From Gracilaria vermiculophylla (lineage: Eukaryota; Rhodophyta; Florideophyceae; Gracilariales; Gracilariaceae), in contig JAHNZQ020003149.1 of NCBI GenBank assembly GCA_019155205.2, positions 1,182,487 through 1,246,486 on the forward strand: 64,000 bases of DNA, written 5' to 3'. The position numbers and the translations under genes were made by a program. The notes beneath the pieces are model-generated. The model made no database searches. It was not told the origin of the DNA and saw only the letters and a program-made list of their open reading frames with translations. This document shows, piece by piece, positions 28,394-37,311 of this stretch (position 1 is its first letter; each line of letters opens with the position of its first letter).

Positions 28394-29689
28394 ATGAACG
28401 TTGCGCGCGCCTGCAGCGCGCGCTGCGCTCGCGCGTCGCCAGCTCTCCGCCGCTACTGCAGCCAGCACCCGCCCGACTCGTGCGAACCGACGCCGCTGGC
28501 CAAATACCTCCACCGGCACATCCGCTTCTCAGGCCCGTTGACGGTGGCCGACTACATGCGCATGTGCCTCACGCACCCGCAGTACGGCTACTACACATGC
28601 AAGCGCACCATTTTCGGAGCTGCCGGCGACTTTATCACCGCCCCGCTCGTCACGCCCGTGTTCTCGCAGCTGCTGGCCGTGTGGATCGCCAACCACGTGC
28701 TCACCAACTCGTTGCACAACTACGAGCTCGTCGAACTCGGCCCGGGCAACGGCCAAATGCTCGTGCATCTGCTGCCTGCGCTGCAAACGCTGCGCACGCC
28801 GCCGGCGTCGCTCACGCTGCTCGAAGCCAGTGCCAACCTGCGCGCCGTGCAGCGCCGCGCGCTGTGTTCCGTCCGCCAAGCGCCCGCAGCGCGCTGGGCC
28901 TCAACGCTGTCGCACGCGCTTGACGGCGCGCCGCACACGCCGCTCATCGTGGTGGCGCACGAGTTCTTCGACGCGCTGCCGGTGCACGTGCTGCACCGCC
29001 AGCCGCACGGGCAGTGGGCGGAGCGGCTGGTGGACGTGGCCGAGCGCTCGACCGCCGACGCGCCCGCGCTGCGCTTCGTGCTGTCGCGCGCCGCCACGCC
29101 CGCCGCCGCGCTGGCGCGCGCGCTGCGGCGCGCGCGCTGCCTGCCGCGGCGCGGCGTGGCGGAGCTGAGCGCCGACGCCATCGGCGCGGCGCGCGCGCTG
29201 GCGCGCGCGCTGGGCGCGCGCGGCGGCGCCGCGCTGCTGGTGGACTACGGCGCCGACGTGGCGGCGGCGCCCAGCGTGCGCGCGCTGTGGCGCCACGGCG
29301 CCGCGCCGCTGCTGGCGCGCCCCGGCCTGTGCGACGTGACGGCGGACGTGAGCTTTGCGCAGCTGCGCTTCGGCGCGCGCGCCGAGCCGCGCGTGCGCCT
29401 GTGGGGCTGCGTGCCGCAGCGCCGCTTCCTGCTGCGCCTCGGCGCCGCCGAGCGCTTCCGCGCCGCGGCGCGCGCGGTGGTGGCGCGCGGCGGCTGCGCG
29501 CGCCGCGTGGACGAGGCGCTGCGCGCGTTGCAGCGCGATTACGAGCGCATTGTCGGCGTTGGCGAGCGCAACATGGGCGAGGTTTACAAGGTTGCGGTGA
29601 TCGCGCCCGAGGACGACGGCGTGCCGTTCGGCTTCGAGCAGCAGCATGGCGAGCACGGCGGCGGCGGCGGCGCGCCGGCCGCACGCTGA
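28394..29689 (+). CDS. NDUFAF7: NDUFAF7/MidA protein arginine methyltransferase (complex I assembly)
   Basis: A 431-residue protein. Residues 1-25 (rich in Arg, Ala, Cys and Ser, no acidic residues) are a probable mitochondrial presequence. LAKYLHRHIRFSGPLTVADYMRM and HPQYGYYTC open the conserved domain. FGAAGDFITAPLVTPVFSQLL is typical, ELGPGNGQML is SAM-binding motif I, and VVAHEFFDALPVHVLHR is the hallmark of the family (human has EFFDALPVH). The C-terminal half is very Ala/Arg-rich, following the local GC, but keeps VDYG and GVPFGFEQ. In animals the enzyme dimethylates NDUFS2 early in complex I assembly. The ATG at 28394 is preferred; the frame upstream starts only at a GTG. The gene converges with PSMG3, 40 bp apart. 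Confidence 0.9.
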   Translation: MNVARACSARCARASPALRRYCSQHPPDSCEPTPLAKYLHRHIRFSGPLTVADYMRMCLTHPQYGYYTCKRTIFGAAGDFITAPLVTPVFSQLLAVWIANHVLTNSLHNYELVELGPGNGQMLVHLLPALQTLRTPPASLTLLEASANLRAVQRRALCSVRQAPAARWASTLSHALDGAPHTPLIVVAHEFFDALPVHVLHRQPHGQWAERLVDVAERSTADAPALRFVLSRAATPAAALARALRRARCLPRRGVAELSADAIGAARALARALGARGGAALLVDYGADVAAAPSVRALWRHGAAPLLARPGLCDVTADVSFAQLRFGARAEPRVRLWGCVPQRRFLLRLGAAERFRAAARAVVARGGCARRVDEALRALQRDYERIVGVGERNMGEVYKVAVIAPEDDGVPFGFEQQHGEHGGGGGAPAAR

Positions 29690-29729
29690 TGGTCATCACC
29701 ACGTGCGTTGAGCACTTTTGTTGACTTTT

Positions 29730-30229
29730 TCACCACACTCGCAACTGCGTCACATTGTCAATCACAGCGCGGATGGTGCGCATGGAATGGTCGCGGAGAG
29801 CGAGCGAGAGTAAAAGCGCTTTTGAACAGCCTTGCTCGCACATTTTGCAAATGATCGCCCTGGCGCACAGCTCCAGCTCGGGAATGTCTCGCACGCCCAG
29901 CAGCGTGTGGACCGAGAACGATTGGGCGCCCGCCGCCGACACGTCGCTGCTCGCGGACAGCTGCGGCGCAGTCAGCTTGCGTGAACGTGGATGGCGACCG
30001 CGACGCGCTGGCGCGCACGTACCGTTGTGCCCATCTTGTCCATCTGGGTCACCAGCACGAACACGCGGTCCGCAAACGGCTGCACGACGATGCGCGTGCG
30101 GCGGTTGCAGATGTGCACGGTTGCCGACTTGATGAAGTGCGCGTTGTGGCCGCCGTCTTGCGCTGGCGCTTCAACGTCAATGGCACCGCGCTGCGCCGTT
30201 GGGTGCAGAGTTGCAACCATGGCGGACAT
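29730..30229 (-). CDS. PSMG3: Proteasome assembly chaperone 3 (PAC3), two exons
   Basis: Exon 1 (30229-30023) ends in VFVLVTQMDKMGTT, matching the PAC3 core LVLVTQ-x-x-KMGT. Exon 2 reads SVHTLLG, then SKALLLSLALRDHSMRTIRAVID and ends QLRVW, matching the PAC3 C-terminus (ends QVW). The frame changes between them, and a splice donor ACG|GTACGT is exactly in place. The acceptor is either GCCGCAG (exon 2 from 29960, 62-nt intron with a CTGAC branch-like site) or CGCAAG (exon 2 from 29975, 47-nt intron); both keep the frame. The first gives a 145-residue protein with spacing like human PSMG3. PAC3 with PAC4 helps assemble the proteasome alpha ring. The start is one of two close ATGs (30229, 30220). 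Confidence 0.8.
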
Positions 30230-31180
30230 GCGCGTGCACGCCTTGCGCAGACGATGGGACGAGGGGTCGCCGCGGGGGCGCTGCTGAAGCAGCAGACGAG
30301 GCACGCGCAGCAGCGCTCAAACGGGCCGCAGAGACGTGGCCGATGTGGCAGCGCTGTACGCGTGCACAGCTGTGCGCTCGCCGCTGTTGCGCATTGGCGC
30401 GTTGCTGTTTTGGAATCGCAAATTGTCTGCGGCGCATGCTCCCTCCCAACAAGCCAAGCCGCGTGTGGTGAACAGCGCCAAGGAACGCTGTTGAGACTTT
30501 GGCGGAGGTGATGGCTGGTGATATTCTGCGCACGTCTCGCGCCGCCGCTGTTTCTCCGCCCTTTTCTTCTCTCCTTTTTCTCCCTGCGTTGCGTGCTGAG
30601 GGGGGGCGCGTTGGCGTCAAATGAAATGCGTTGGCAGTTTTGAGAGAATGGAATCTTGTCAATGAGCTTCACAGCGGTTTGTGTGTATGTGAACATGTGC
30701 GTTGTTGGTATTGAAAAAGGTTGTGGATATGCGCAATTTGCAACCTTTTGAATGAAATTGCACGTGCTAATTCACGCATGTTGCGACAAGGCTGCTGTGC
30801 TTTTTTCTGGCGCGCCTTGCGAGCGTGCTAAACCATCGCATCAACCGCCTTGCCTCCGTGCATTCATATGCTCTAGTCAAAACGGTTACGGCTTGGGCGT
30901 CACAACATGAGCCAACAGCGCAAGCGCAGCACTCTTGTTTGTAGCAAAACCGCCGACGCTGTTGTGCTGCATTCATTATTGCACTGTTTAACGATGTGCA
31001 AAAACACCTTTTTTTCCAAGTACTATCAACACATGGCACACACACAGTCTTTTTCCCTCTTCACAACCGCTGCACCGTACAAGTGAAAAGCCCAAACCAA
31101 AAGTGAGCCCCTGCCCGCAACAACGTGAAAAGCACACCGTCAACACTGCACGATGCACCGCCCCCGCACGCGCGCCGCCG
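30230..31180. other. Intergenic region, no gene seen
   Basis: About 950 bp with lower GC than its surroundings. The frames are short. It probably holds the PSMG3 promoter and the 3' flank of the gene at 31181-31477. Confidence 0.4.
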
Positions 31181-31477
31181 TCAGCCGGAGCACGGCTCGG
31201 GCGCGCCGCGCCGCAACGCCCTGGACACGTTGCCGGAGAGGCGGCGCGCGCCGACGAGCAGCGAGCGCCTGGCGGCGGGCGCGTGCGCGCCGCCGTCGCC
31301 GGCGGCCACGCGCAGCTCGCCGCGGCCGGTGAGGTCGAACACCACAAACTCGCGCCGGCGCACGGGGCTGCTGGCCTCCAGCACGCGCCGCAGCGCGCCG
31401 GCCGCCTCGCCCATGGTGAAGCTCTCGCGGTCGAGCGCGCCCGGCGCGTCGCGCTCCGCGTGCGAAAAGCAGCTCAT
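31181..31477 (-). CDS. Small hypothetical protein
   Basis: A 98-residue frame from the ATG at 31477. The sequence is balanced and protein-like (SCFSHAERDAPGALDRESF, then RRREFVVFDLTGRGELRVAAGD), followed by a basic C-terminus. FVVFDLTGRGELRV looks like a beta hairpin. A TATA-like TATTTATTTG on the minus strand (31592-31601) lies about 115 bp upstream of this ATG, at a plausible promoter distance. The frame stays open farther upstream but without an ATG. I recognise no family. Confidence 0.45.
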   Translation of the reverse strand: MSCFSHAERDAPGALDRESFTMGEAAGALRRVLEASSPVRRREFVVFDLTGRGELRVAAGDGGAHAPAARRSLLVGARRLSGNVSRALRRGAPEPCSG

Positions 31478-33210
31478 GGCGAGGCGCGACGCGTGCTGAC
31501 CAATGTTGGCGGGGCGGCGGCGCGCGCGGCAGCACGGCTTGAAGCGGGCGGCGGCGCGCGCGGCGGGCGGCGGCGGTGGCGCGCGGAGCGCGGCAAATAA
31601 ATAGCGCGCGAGCGGCAACGTCTCGGATTTTGCGGCGCCCAACTCGGGGGCGCAACGCGCGACGTGCAAGTGGCTCTCGCGAGAGACGGCGGCGGCGGAC
31701 GCTTTGGCTGTTGAACACTGTGCCACGGCGCTAAGCGTTTGCTCGCCGTTGCTCTACGCGCGCCTTGCGCCGCCGCAGAACAAGACCATGGCTGCCTGCC
31801 GTATACGTAGAGCCTCTGCGCTGCACTGTGTCACGTTCAATGGCGAAGCAGCGGCACAGTGATGACATCACCATCGCAACTGCTTTTGTGCTCAGCTAAG
31901 ATACCTTCACAGCCTTCCCTCCAACGCGAAAAGCACTGCACGACAGCTGCACATATGCCCAAGTGAGAGCAATACTACACGTGTTTACACACATCTTCTC
32001 ATTGCACGCCCGTCCACGTTTCCACTGCCACGCTTCCACGCTGCACACACCATTTGCTGTTTCACATCTTATCACATCAAAAGGTGCAAACGCTAACCCA
32101 ACGCCATGAATTGTGCAAGCAACAAACAACACAAACACATCGAGTAAACCTCACAACGACCTTCACCATGCGTTCGCACAATGCAACCACCACTAGTTCG
32201 GCCCCGCACCCTGTGGCAACATCTGCACACGTCTCGGGAGCGTCGTCGCACACAAGTCACGACGGCGCCCGAGGCGCTGCTACGATGCGTTACAAAGCTC
32301 GCTGCAAAACGGTTCACGTGTGCTTGTGTCTCAACTTGAGGCACTGGCTGCCATTGCACACGGCCATCACACAATTTGCTCTGCCAACGCACAAGCGTCC
32401 ATCCGCCCATGGGCGCCCAGTCCCGAGACGGCGCCGCGCCTGCCCGCCCCGCACCGCAGCGGCGCCGCCTGCGCACTCGCGCCCGAGCGCGCCGCCCGCC
32501 CGCCCACCCGCCCGCGACGCCTGCCCGCGAGCGCCGCGCAGCGAGCGGGCGCTTGCGAGAAAGAGAGGGAGAGAGAGAGATCGCGAAGGCGAAGAAGAAG
32601 CAACGCACAGAGGCACAACGGCGGGCGCGTTGCTCTGCCAAACGTTGCGCGCGCAGCCCGCGGTGCGCGCGCGCGGCGCGGCGAGCGGCGCGGCACACCG
32701 GGCGGCGCGCTCTCATTGGGGGCGTGCGCGGCGCACAATATCTGCGACAGCAGGTGCGAAGCGCGGCGGGACGCGACGCGCGGCGGCGCCGCTCCCCCGC
32801 AGCACGCGGCGCGCACTGGGCGCAACTGCGCGGCCGGCCGAGCGCGGCGGGCGGCAGCTGCGCGTGTGCGCGTGTGCTTCCGCGCAGAGGCCGCGGCGCG
32901 CGCAGGCGAGGCGTGGGCGGCTGTGCGCTCGGACGGCGCGACCGCGGCGCACGCAGCGCAAAACGACAGGCGCGCGCAGCCAAACAAGCGCTTAAGCAAA
33001 CCAAACCAAAGAGCGTTGGATGAAAAGCGTGCAGACATATATATATATGTACAAGTCAGTTGAGCACCGCCGTTGCGCAGCTGTGCAGCACAAGCGCACG
33101 GCGGCGGCCAGCGGCGCCAACAGCGTGCGTGTCAGCGCTCTACAAATACAAAGCGCCGTCAACACGCGTGCGACGCTACCTCTGTACACAACACGCGCGC
33201 GCGCGCCGCG
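31478..33210. other. 1.7-kb region without a supported gene
   Basis: 31478-32400 has moderate GC and no protein-like frame. 32400-33000 is GC-rich, and its long frames on both strands are only Arg/Ala/Pro. An (AT)n palindrome, ACATATATATATATGTAC, lies at about 33035-33052, 160 bp past the stop of the next minus-strand gene. Confidence 0.45.
31592..31601 (-). promoter_or_regulatory. TATA-like element
   Basis: The minus strand reads TATTTATTTG within otherwise very GC-rich sequence, about 115 bp upstream of the ATG at 31477. An A/T-only octamer in such a context stands out and fits a TATA box. Confidence 0.45.
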
Positions 33211-33855
33211 CTAAGGAATCTGCATGTAGTGCGAGCGCGAGTAAGGCTGCGCCTGGCCGCTGACCAGCAGCAGCTGCACGCAGCAGCCCAGCAGGCCCAC
33301 GACCAGGAAGCTGAGCACGGAGAACCACATGTCGATGTTGTCCGACTTGACAAACTCGGGCACCAGCTTGGAGCCCTCAAACACGTCGCTGTCGATGAGC
33401 TCCATGCCGAAGAAGATCATGTAGGCGCCGCCGTAGCTGCTGACGAAGATGCCCACCTCCTTGGGCGCCAGCGCGAACACCAGCCCGAAGGCGGCGCACA
33501 GCACGAGCACGGCCAGCGCCACGGACAGCAGCGGCGCCGGGTACAGCGTGAGGGCGATGCACGCGCCGAGCACCACGCCGGTGGCCACGTCGGGGCCCTG
33601 CTCGCACGCCTCCAGCACCAGCAGGAACGAGATGACGGCGGCGAGCGCCACGAGCATCACCACGCACAGCGGGTCCAGCCGCATGGCGTCGGCCAGCAGG
33701 TACACAAAGTGCGACACCAGCGCGCTCGAGATGACGCACAGCGACGCCTTGACCAGGAAGCCGCCGAAGAACAGCATCAGCAGCCCGGCCGGGATGTACA
33801 GCATGTGGCCGGGCGACGCGGCGTACGCGTCCGGCACGGCGTCCACGACGGCCAT
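33211..33855 (-). CDS. Multi-pass membrane protein, possibly DUF4203/TMEM198-like
   Basis: A 214-residue protein from the ATG at 33855 with about seven hydrophobic segments and short loops. Segments include GLLMLFFGGFLVKASLCVISS, VMLVALAAVISFLLVL, GVVLGACIALTL, LLSVALAVLVLCAAFGLVFAL and VLSFLVVGLLGCCVQLLLV. The pattern of glycine-rich helix pairs and the final helix resembles the DUF4203/TMEM198 fold, and a clearer member lies at 47853-49304, but similarity between the two is only in topology. The C-terminus is short and polar. Function is unknown. Upstream of the start is a CG-alternating tract and a 16-nt tandem repeat. Confidence 0.7.
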   Translation of the reverse strand: MAVVDAVPDAYAASPGHMLYIPAGLLMLFFGGFLVKASLCVISSALVSHFVYLLADAMRLDPLCVVMLVALAAVISFLLVLEACEQGPDVATGVVLGACIALTLYPAPLLSVALAVLVLCAAFGLVFALAPKEVGIFVSSYGGAYMIFFGMELIDSDVFEGSKLVPEFVKSDNIDMWFSVLSFLVVGLLGCCVQLLLVSGQAQPYSRSHYMQIP

Positions 33856-34565
33856 GGCGGCGCGGGCGGGGGGCGCGTTGCGGGGGGCGGGAGAGCCGAC
33901 GCGCAGCGCGGGCGGGCGACTGGAACGGCGCGGCGACCAGCTGCAGCAGCACACGCGGCGTGGGCGGCGACCGGCCGGCGATGGCGGCGAGCGGCGGCGG
34001 CGCAGGGGAAGGGGCGCCGTAGCGCGCGCGCGCGGCGCAGCGAACGCGCACAAAAGCGCCGAATCAGGCAAGGGCGGCGGCGCGCGCGCGCGCGCGCGCG
34101 CGCGCGCGGCAGGAAGCGCGCGCGGCAGGACGCGCGCGCGGCGGGAAGCGCGCGCCGATTGGCGCGCCCGCGCGCGCGCGGCAGCCAGTGGCGCGGCGGC
34201 GCGGCGGCGCCAAGATTCGCGCGCGGCCACGCGCGCGCGCGCATGGCGACGGCGCAAAACGACGGCGGGCGCGGCGCGGCGCGGCGCCACGCGCGAGCGC
34301 GCGCCGTCGTGCGGCCGGCGGCGCGCGGCGCGCGCGACGTGTCCGTCGGCGGCCGTGGCGCGGCGGCGCGGCGGCGCGGCGGCGCGGCGGCGCGCGCGTT
34401 AGCGCCGGCCGTTGCGCCTAACGGGCGGCGGCGGCGGCGGCGGGCGGGCGGGCGGGCGGGCGATCGGGCGGGCGAGCGGGGCGCGTGGGCGGCGCGCGGC
34501 ACGCAAGTGGGCGACGACAAGGGCGGGCGCGCGCTTTACACGCGGCGCAGCGGCAGGGGCGCCGT
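33856..34565. other. GC-rich intergenic region with (CG)14 and tandem repeats
   Basis: Upstream of the membrane-protein gene. A perfect (CG)14 run at 34081-34108 leads into about three copies of a 16-nt unit, GCGCGCGCGGCAGGAA and variants, to about 34158. GGCGG trinucleotide and (GGGC)n tracts follow at 34370-34475. Long frames here are low complexity and not believed. Confidence 0.65.
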
Positions 34566-35408
34566 TCAGAGCTCGTCGTCGGCGTCGAGCGCCGGCTCGG
34601 CGTCGAGCTCGTAGTCGCACAGCGGCGGAAAGTGGCCCACCTGGACGGCGGACGGGCGCACGAGGCCGCCGTAGTTGGGGGCGCACTCAAAGTAGCGCAC
34701 GCCGTGCACGGCGCCGTCGTTCTTGCCGACGGGCTCGTCGAAGGCGACGCCGACCCACCAGCCGGGCGGCAGGCGGTGCAGCGCGGAGCCGACGAAGCGC
34801 ACGGCGCCGCGCTTGGCGCCCGGGGCGACGCTCACGCGGTCGCCGACGCGCACGCGCGGGCGGTCGGCGGCGTAGTCGGCGGCGAAGCGCGGCTGGTTGC
34901 GGCGCAGCTGCGCCGTCATGCTCCAGCCGGGCTGCTCGGCGCGCATGCGCTGCTTGAAGCGGCGGTACGTGTTGGGCTTGGCGTCGTACACGTCGTCGGG
35001 CATGTGGTACTTGGGCACGAGCGACAGGTCGACGAGCGCGCCGTTGGCGCTCACCGAGTGCGGGTCGGTGTCGACCACCAGCAGCGTGTCGGCGTCGGCG
35101 GCGCCGGCGTCGGCCAGCGACAGCTCGTCGCGCAGCAGCAGGCGCTTCACGTCGCCGCCGCCGCCGCACAGGAACAGCTGCATGGCGGCCGGCGGCGTGC
35201 CGGTGTGCAGGTGCAGCCGGCGCTTCACGTCGGCCACGGCGGCGTGGCGGTTGAAGCGCAGCTCGGCCAGCCGCGTGCGCGGCAGGTTGGAGTGGCGCAC
35301 GTTGAGCAGCAGCGTGTCGGCCGCGCGCGTCGCCCCGCGCGGCTCGCGCGTCACGTAGTCGCGCACCTCGTCCACCGTCGCCGGCGCCGCGTACGGCCGC
35401 TCGCCCAT
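34566..35408 (-). CDS. TBCB: Tubulin-folding cofactor B (CAP-Gly protein)
   Basis: A 280-residue protein. An N-terminal ubiquitin-like domain spans about residues 30-105 (TLLLNVRHSN, AVADVKRRLHLHTGTPPAAMQLFL, DTLLVVDTD). The middle has PKYHMPDDVYDAKPNTYRRFKQRM, closely matching TBCB. A C-terminal CAP-Gly domain (about 195-265) includes GWWVGVAFDEPVGKNDGAVHG and YFECAPNYGGLVRPSAVQVG, with the GKNDG signature intact. It ends in an acidic DADDEL, like the acidic tail that binds tubulin or TBCE. The protein helps fold and release alpha-tubulin. The ATG at 35408 is chosen over the upstream GTG-only extension. Codon usage is extremely GC-biased. Confidence 0.93.
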   Translation of the reverse strand: MGERPYAAPATVDEVRDYVTREPRGATRAADTLLLNVRHSNLPRTRLAELRFNRHAAVADVKRRLHLHTGTPPAAMQLFLCGGGGDVKRLLLRDELSLADAGAADADTLLVVDTDPHSVSANGALVDLSLVPKYHMPDDVYDAKPNTYRRFKQRMRAEQPGWSMTAQLRRNQPRFAADYAADRPRVRVGDRVSVAPGAKRGAVRFVGSALHRLPPGWWVGVAFDEPVGKNDGAVHGVRYFECAPNYGGLVRPSAVQVGHFPPLCDYELDAEPALDADDEL

Positions 35409-35896
35409 CGCGCGCGTCTGCGAGCACTCACCCACTCACTCGCACCGCCCCCTGCTCCCTCTCACTCACTCGCCCCGTCTTCCCTCTTCCAGCGCCACTC
35501 CACCCACGCACAGCTACCAACCAAACGCGCGCCTCCTTCTGCACGCTGTGCACGTTGTCCCCGCTGTGCACGCTGTCCCGCTGTGCACGCTGTGTACATC
35601 GCCACCAGCACGCGTGTACACGCCCGTCACGTGTGCATGCACCACGTGTGGAACGCTTCCACGTGGCCACGCGTGTAGGGGCGCGCGCGCGCTTGCGCGC
35701 TGCGGCGCTTTGGCGCTGCGGCGCTCGCGTCTATCACGTGAGAGGGGAGGGGGGCACGAGGCTCGCGGTGCGCTTGGGTGTGTGTGTGTGTGTGGTGGCC
35801 ATGGCCAAGTGGCGCGCTGGGCGAGTGTTTTTTACTGGACGGGAGCAGCAGCGCGCAGGGCGCCCGAAAATGAGGCGCGCGCGCGCGCGCCGCCCG
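35409..35896. promoter_or_regulatory. TBCB upstream region with clustered CACGTG elements and repeats
   Basis: 488 bp between TBCB and the SOD stop. An 18-nt repeat based on CTGTGCACG occurs three times at about 35547-35592. Three CACGTG elements lie at 35628-35633, 35643-35648 and 35660-35665, about 220-260 bp upstream of the TBCB start. A (GT)n microsatellite lies at about 35779-35793. Confidence 0.55.
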
Positions 35897-36529
35897 TTAG
35901 GCCGACGACTGCACGTCGGGGTTGGAGTAGCCAATGACGCAGTAGCCCACGCGCGCGCCGGACGCGCCGGACGGCTGCTCGCTGGCGCCCTTGTCGTCCT
36001 CGGCGTGGATGGTGATGGCGCGCCCGACCACGCCGCCGAGCCGCAGCACGTCGTCCACGCGGTCGTACTCGGCCACGCCCGTGGCCGTGTCCGCCTCCAG
36101 GTTGCCGAGGTCGCCCCAGTGGCGCTCGGCGTCGTCGGCCAGCCCGTGCGGCAGCGCGTCGCCCGCCGGGTTGGTGAAGTGCCCGCCCGTCGACGACCCG
36201 TCGCCCGCCGACAGGTCGCCGTACGTGTGGATGTGGAAGCCGTGCCGCGCCGCGCTCAGCCCGCCCACGGACGCCGTCACGCGCGTGTAGCACGCGAACG
36301 CCTCCGAGTCGGCGCTGCTCGGCACCCACGCCGGCGTGAAATACACCGTGCCGCTCGTCGAGTGCCCGTCCGTCGCCTGCACGTTGCAGATCAGCGACGG
36401 CAGCGCGCTGCACGTCTCCGCGGAAAACCGCGGCGCCGCCTGCCGGCTCACCGCTGCCGCCGCCGTCACCAGAACAAAAAGTAGCGCGCCGCGCGCGCCC
36501 AGCGCGCGCACACACCAGGAAGCAGTCAT
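35897..36529 (-). CDS. Secreted Cu/Zn superoxide dismutase
   Basis: A 210-residue protein. Residues 1-26 are a signal peptide with a Leu/Val/Ala core. The catalytic domain (about 45-205) keeps the full set of metal ligands: H99, H101 and H175 for Cu, bridging H117, and H128, H137 and D140 for Zn. R193 guides substrate, and C197 can form the conserved disulfide with an earlier Cys. Diagnostic segments are HGFHIHTYGD, TGGHFTNPAGDALPHG and RHWGDLGNLEAD. It dismutates superoxide outside the cell or in the secretory pathway. Red algae are usually described as relying on Fe/Mn-SOD, so this one deserves checking. The ATG at 36529 is chosen because the signal peptide begins there. Repeated 17-mers lie just upstream. 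Confidence 0.92.
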   Translation of the reverse strand: MTASWCVRALGARGALLFVLVTAAAAVSRQAAPRFSAETCSALPSLICNVQATDGHSTSGTVYFTPAWVPSSADSEAFACYTRVTASVGGLSAARHGFHIHTYGDLSAGDGSSTGGHFTNPAGDALPHGLADDAERHWGDLGNLEADTATGVAEYDRVDDVLRLGGVVGRAITIHAEDDKGASEQPSGASGARVGYCVIGYSNPDVQSSA

Positions 36530-37311
36530 GTACAGTTGGGCAGGGCGTACAGTACGCCGCGCTCCGCCACGGTACGGTACGGTTCTCGGCACGGAACGGT
36601 TCTCGGCACGGAACGGTTCGGCACGGGACGAGGGGGAGGAAGGGGGTGGCGACGCAGCGCTGTGCAACAGCGCAGACAAACGCGGGGGAGGGGGGCGGGA
36701 GGGCCGCGCACTACGTGGGCGTACGGCAGCGGCGCAGGTGGTGCTTAAGAGGCACGGGCAGGCAAAGCCACGCGAGAGCGGGCGTGTCGGCGGCGCGCGC
36801 GGCGCGCGATCGGTAGGGCCCGCGGCGTGGCGGCCAACGGACGGGCCGTGGTGGGGGCGAGGCGCGGCGCGCAGGCGGTGAGGGACGCGCGGCAGCGAGC
36901 GGCGAGCGGCGAGCGGCGAGCGGGCGCGGGGCGGCGGGCGGCGGGCGGCGGGCGGCGGAAGGCGGAGGAGCGTGGCAAATCGGAAGGCGCGGCGCTGCCG
37001 CTTTAGTAGCGGCGCGGCGGCGGCGCGCTGCGCGCGCGCCCCCACGCCTGCGCCGTGGCGCTTTACACATAGCCGCACGCGCCGCGCGCTGTCTACGTGG
37101 CGCGGCCGCGCTACCCCGTGCGCGCGCGCGCGCCAGCTGGACGCGCGCCCCCTCCGCCGCGCGCACCCGTTCAATTCAACGCGCTCTCATAGGGTGTCGT
37201 CGTGTACAACGGCGCCGCCGAGCTTTGTACCTTATCCACAGCTTGCCAACTTGCGCCGCCGTGCGTTGTGACTTATGCACAGCTTGTTATCGTGCGCCAC
37301 CGCCGGCGCGT
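36530..37311. other. Intergenic region between SOD and cellulose synthase
   Basis: 782 bp. It contains the 17-mer repeat, GGCGAGC and GGCGGGC tandem tracts (about 36895-36958), and long CG alternations. Two direct repeats CTTAT(C/G)CACAGCTTG are at 37231 and 37272, close to the cellulose synthase stop. No gene is seen. Confidence 0.5.
36571..36628. repeat. 17-nt tandem repeat upstream of the SOD gene
   Basis: Two full copies and one shortened copy of GG(T/A)ACGGTTCTCGGCAC, starting about 40 bp upstream of the SOD start codon. It is preceded by a perfect palindrome GCGTACAGTACGC (36546-36558). The region is probably in the promoter or 5' leader. Confidence 0.7.

Noticed and set aside
32054..33063. 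Overlapping long frames around 32.0-33.1 kb
   Set aside because: They have no ATG-led start with protein-like sequence, mutual overlap on both strands, and low complexity.
33073..34614. A 513-codon plus-strand frame over the membrane-protein gene
   Set aside because: It is rich in His, Gln, Glu and Arg, typical of the antisense of a hydrophobic GC-rich gene. The minus strand has a coherent seven-helix protein.
37232..37281. TTATCCACA and TTATGCACA, which equal bacterial DnaA boxes
   Set aside because: The sequence is nuclear, not bacterial; two 9-mers are expected by chance, and no AT-rich unwinding region or dnaA gene is near. They are noted only as a direct repeat.
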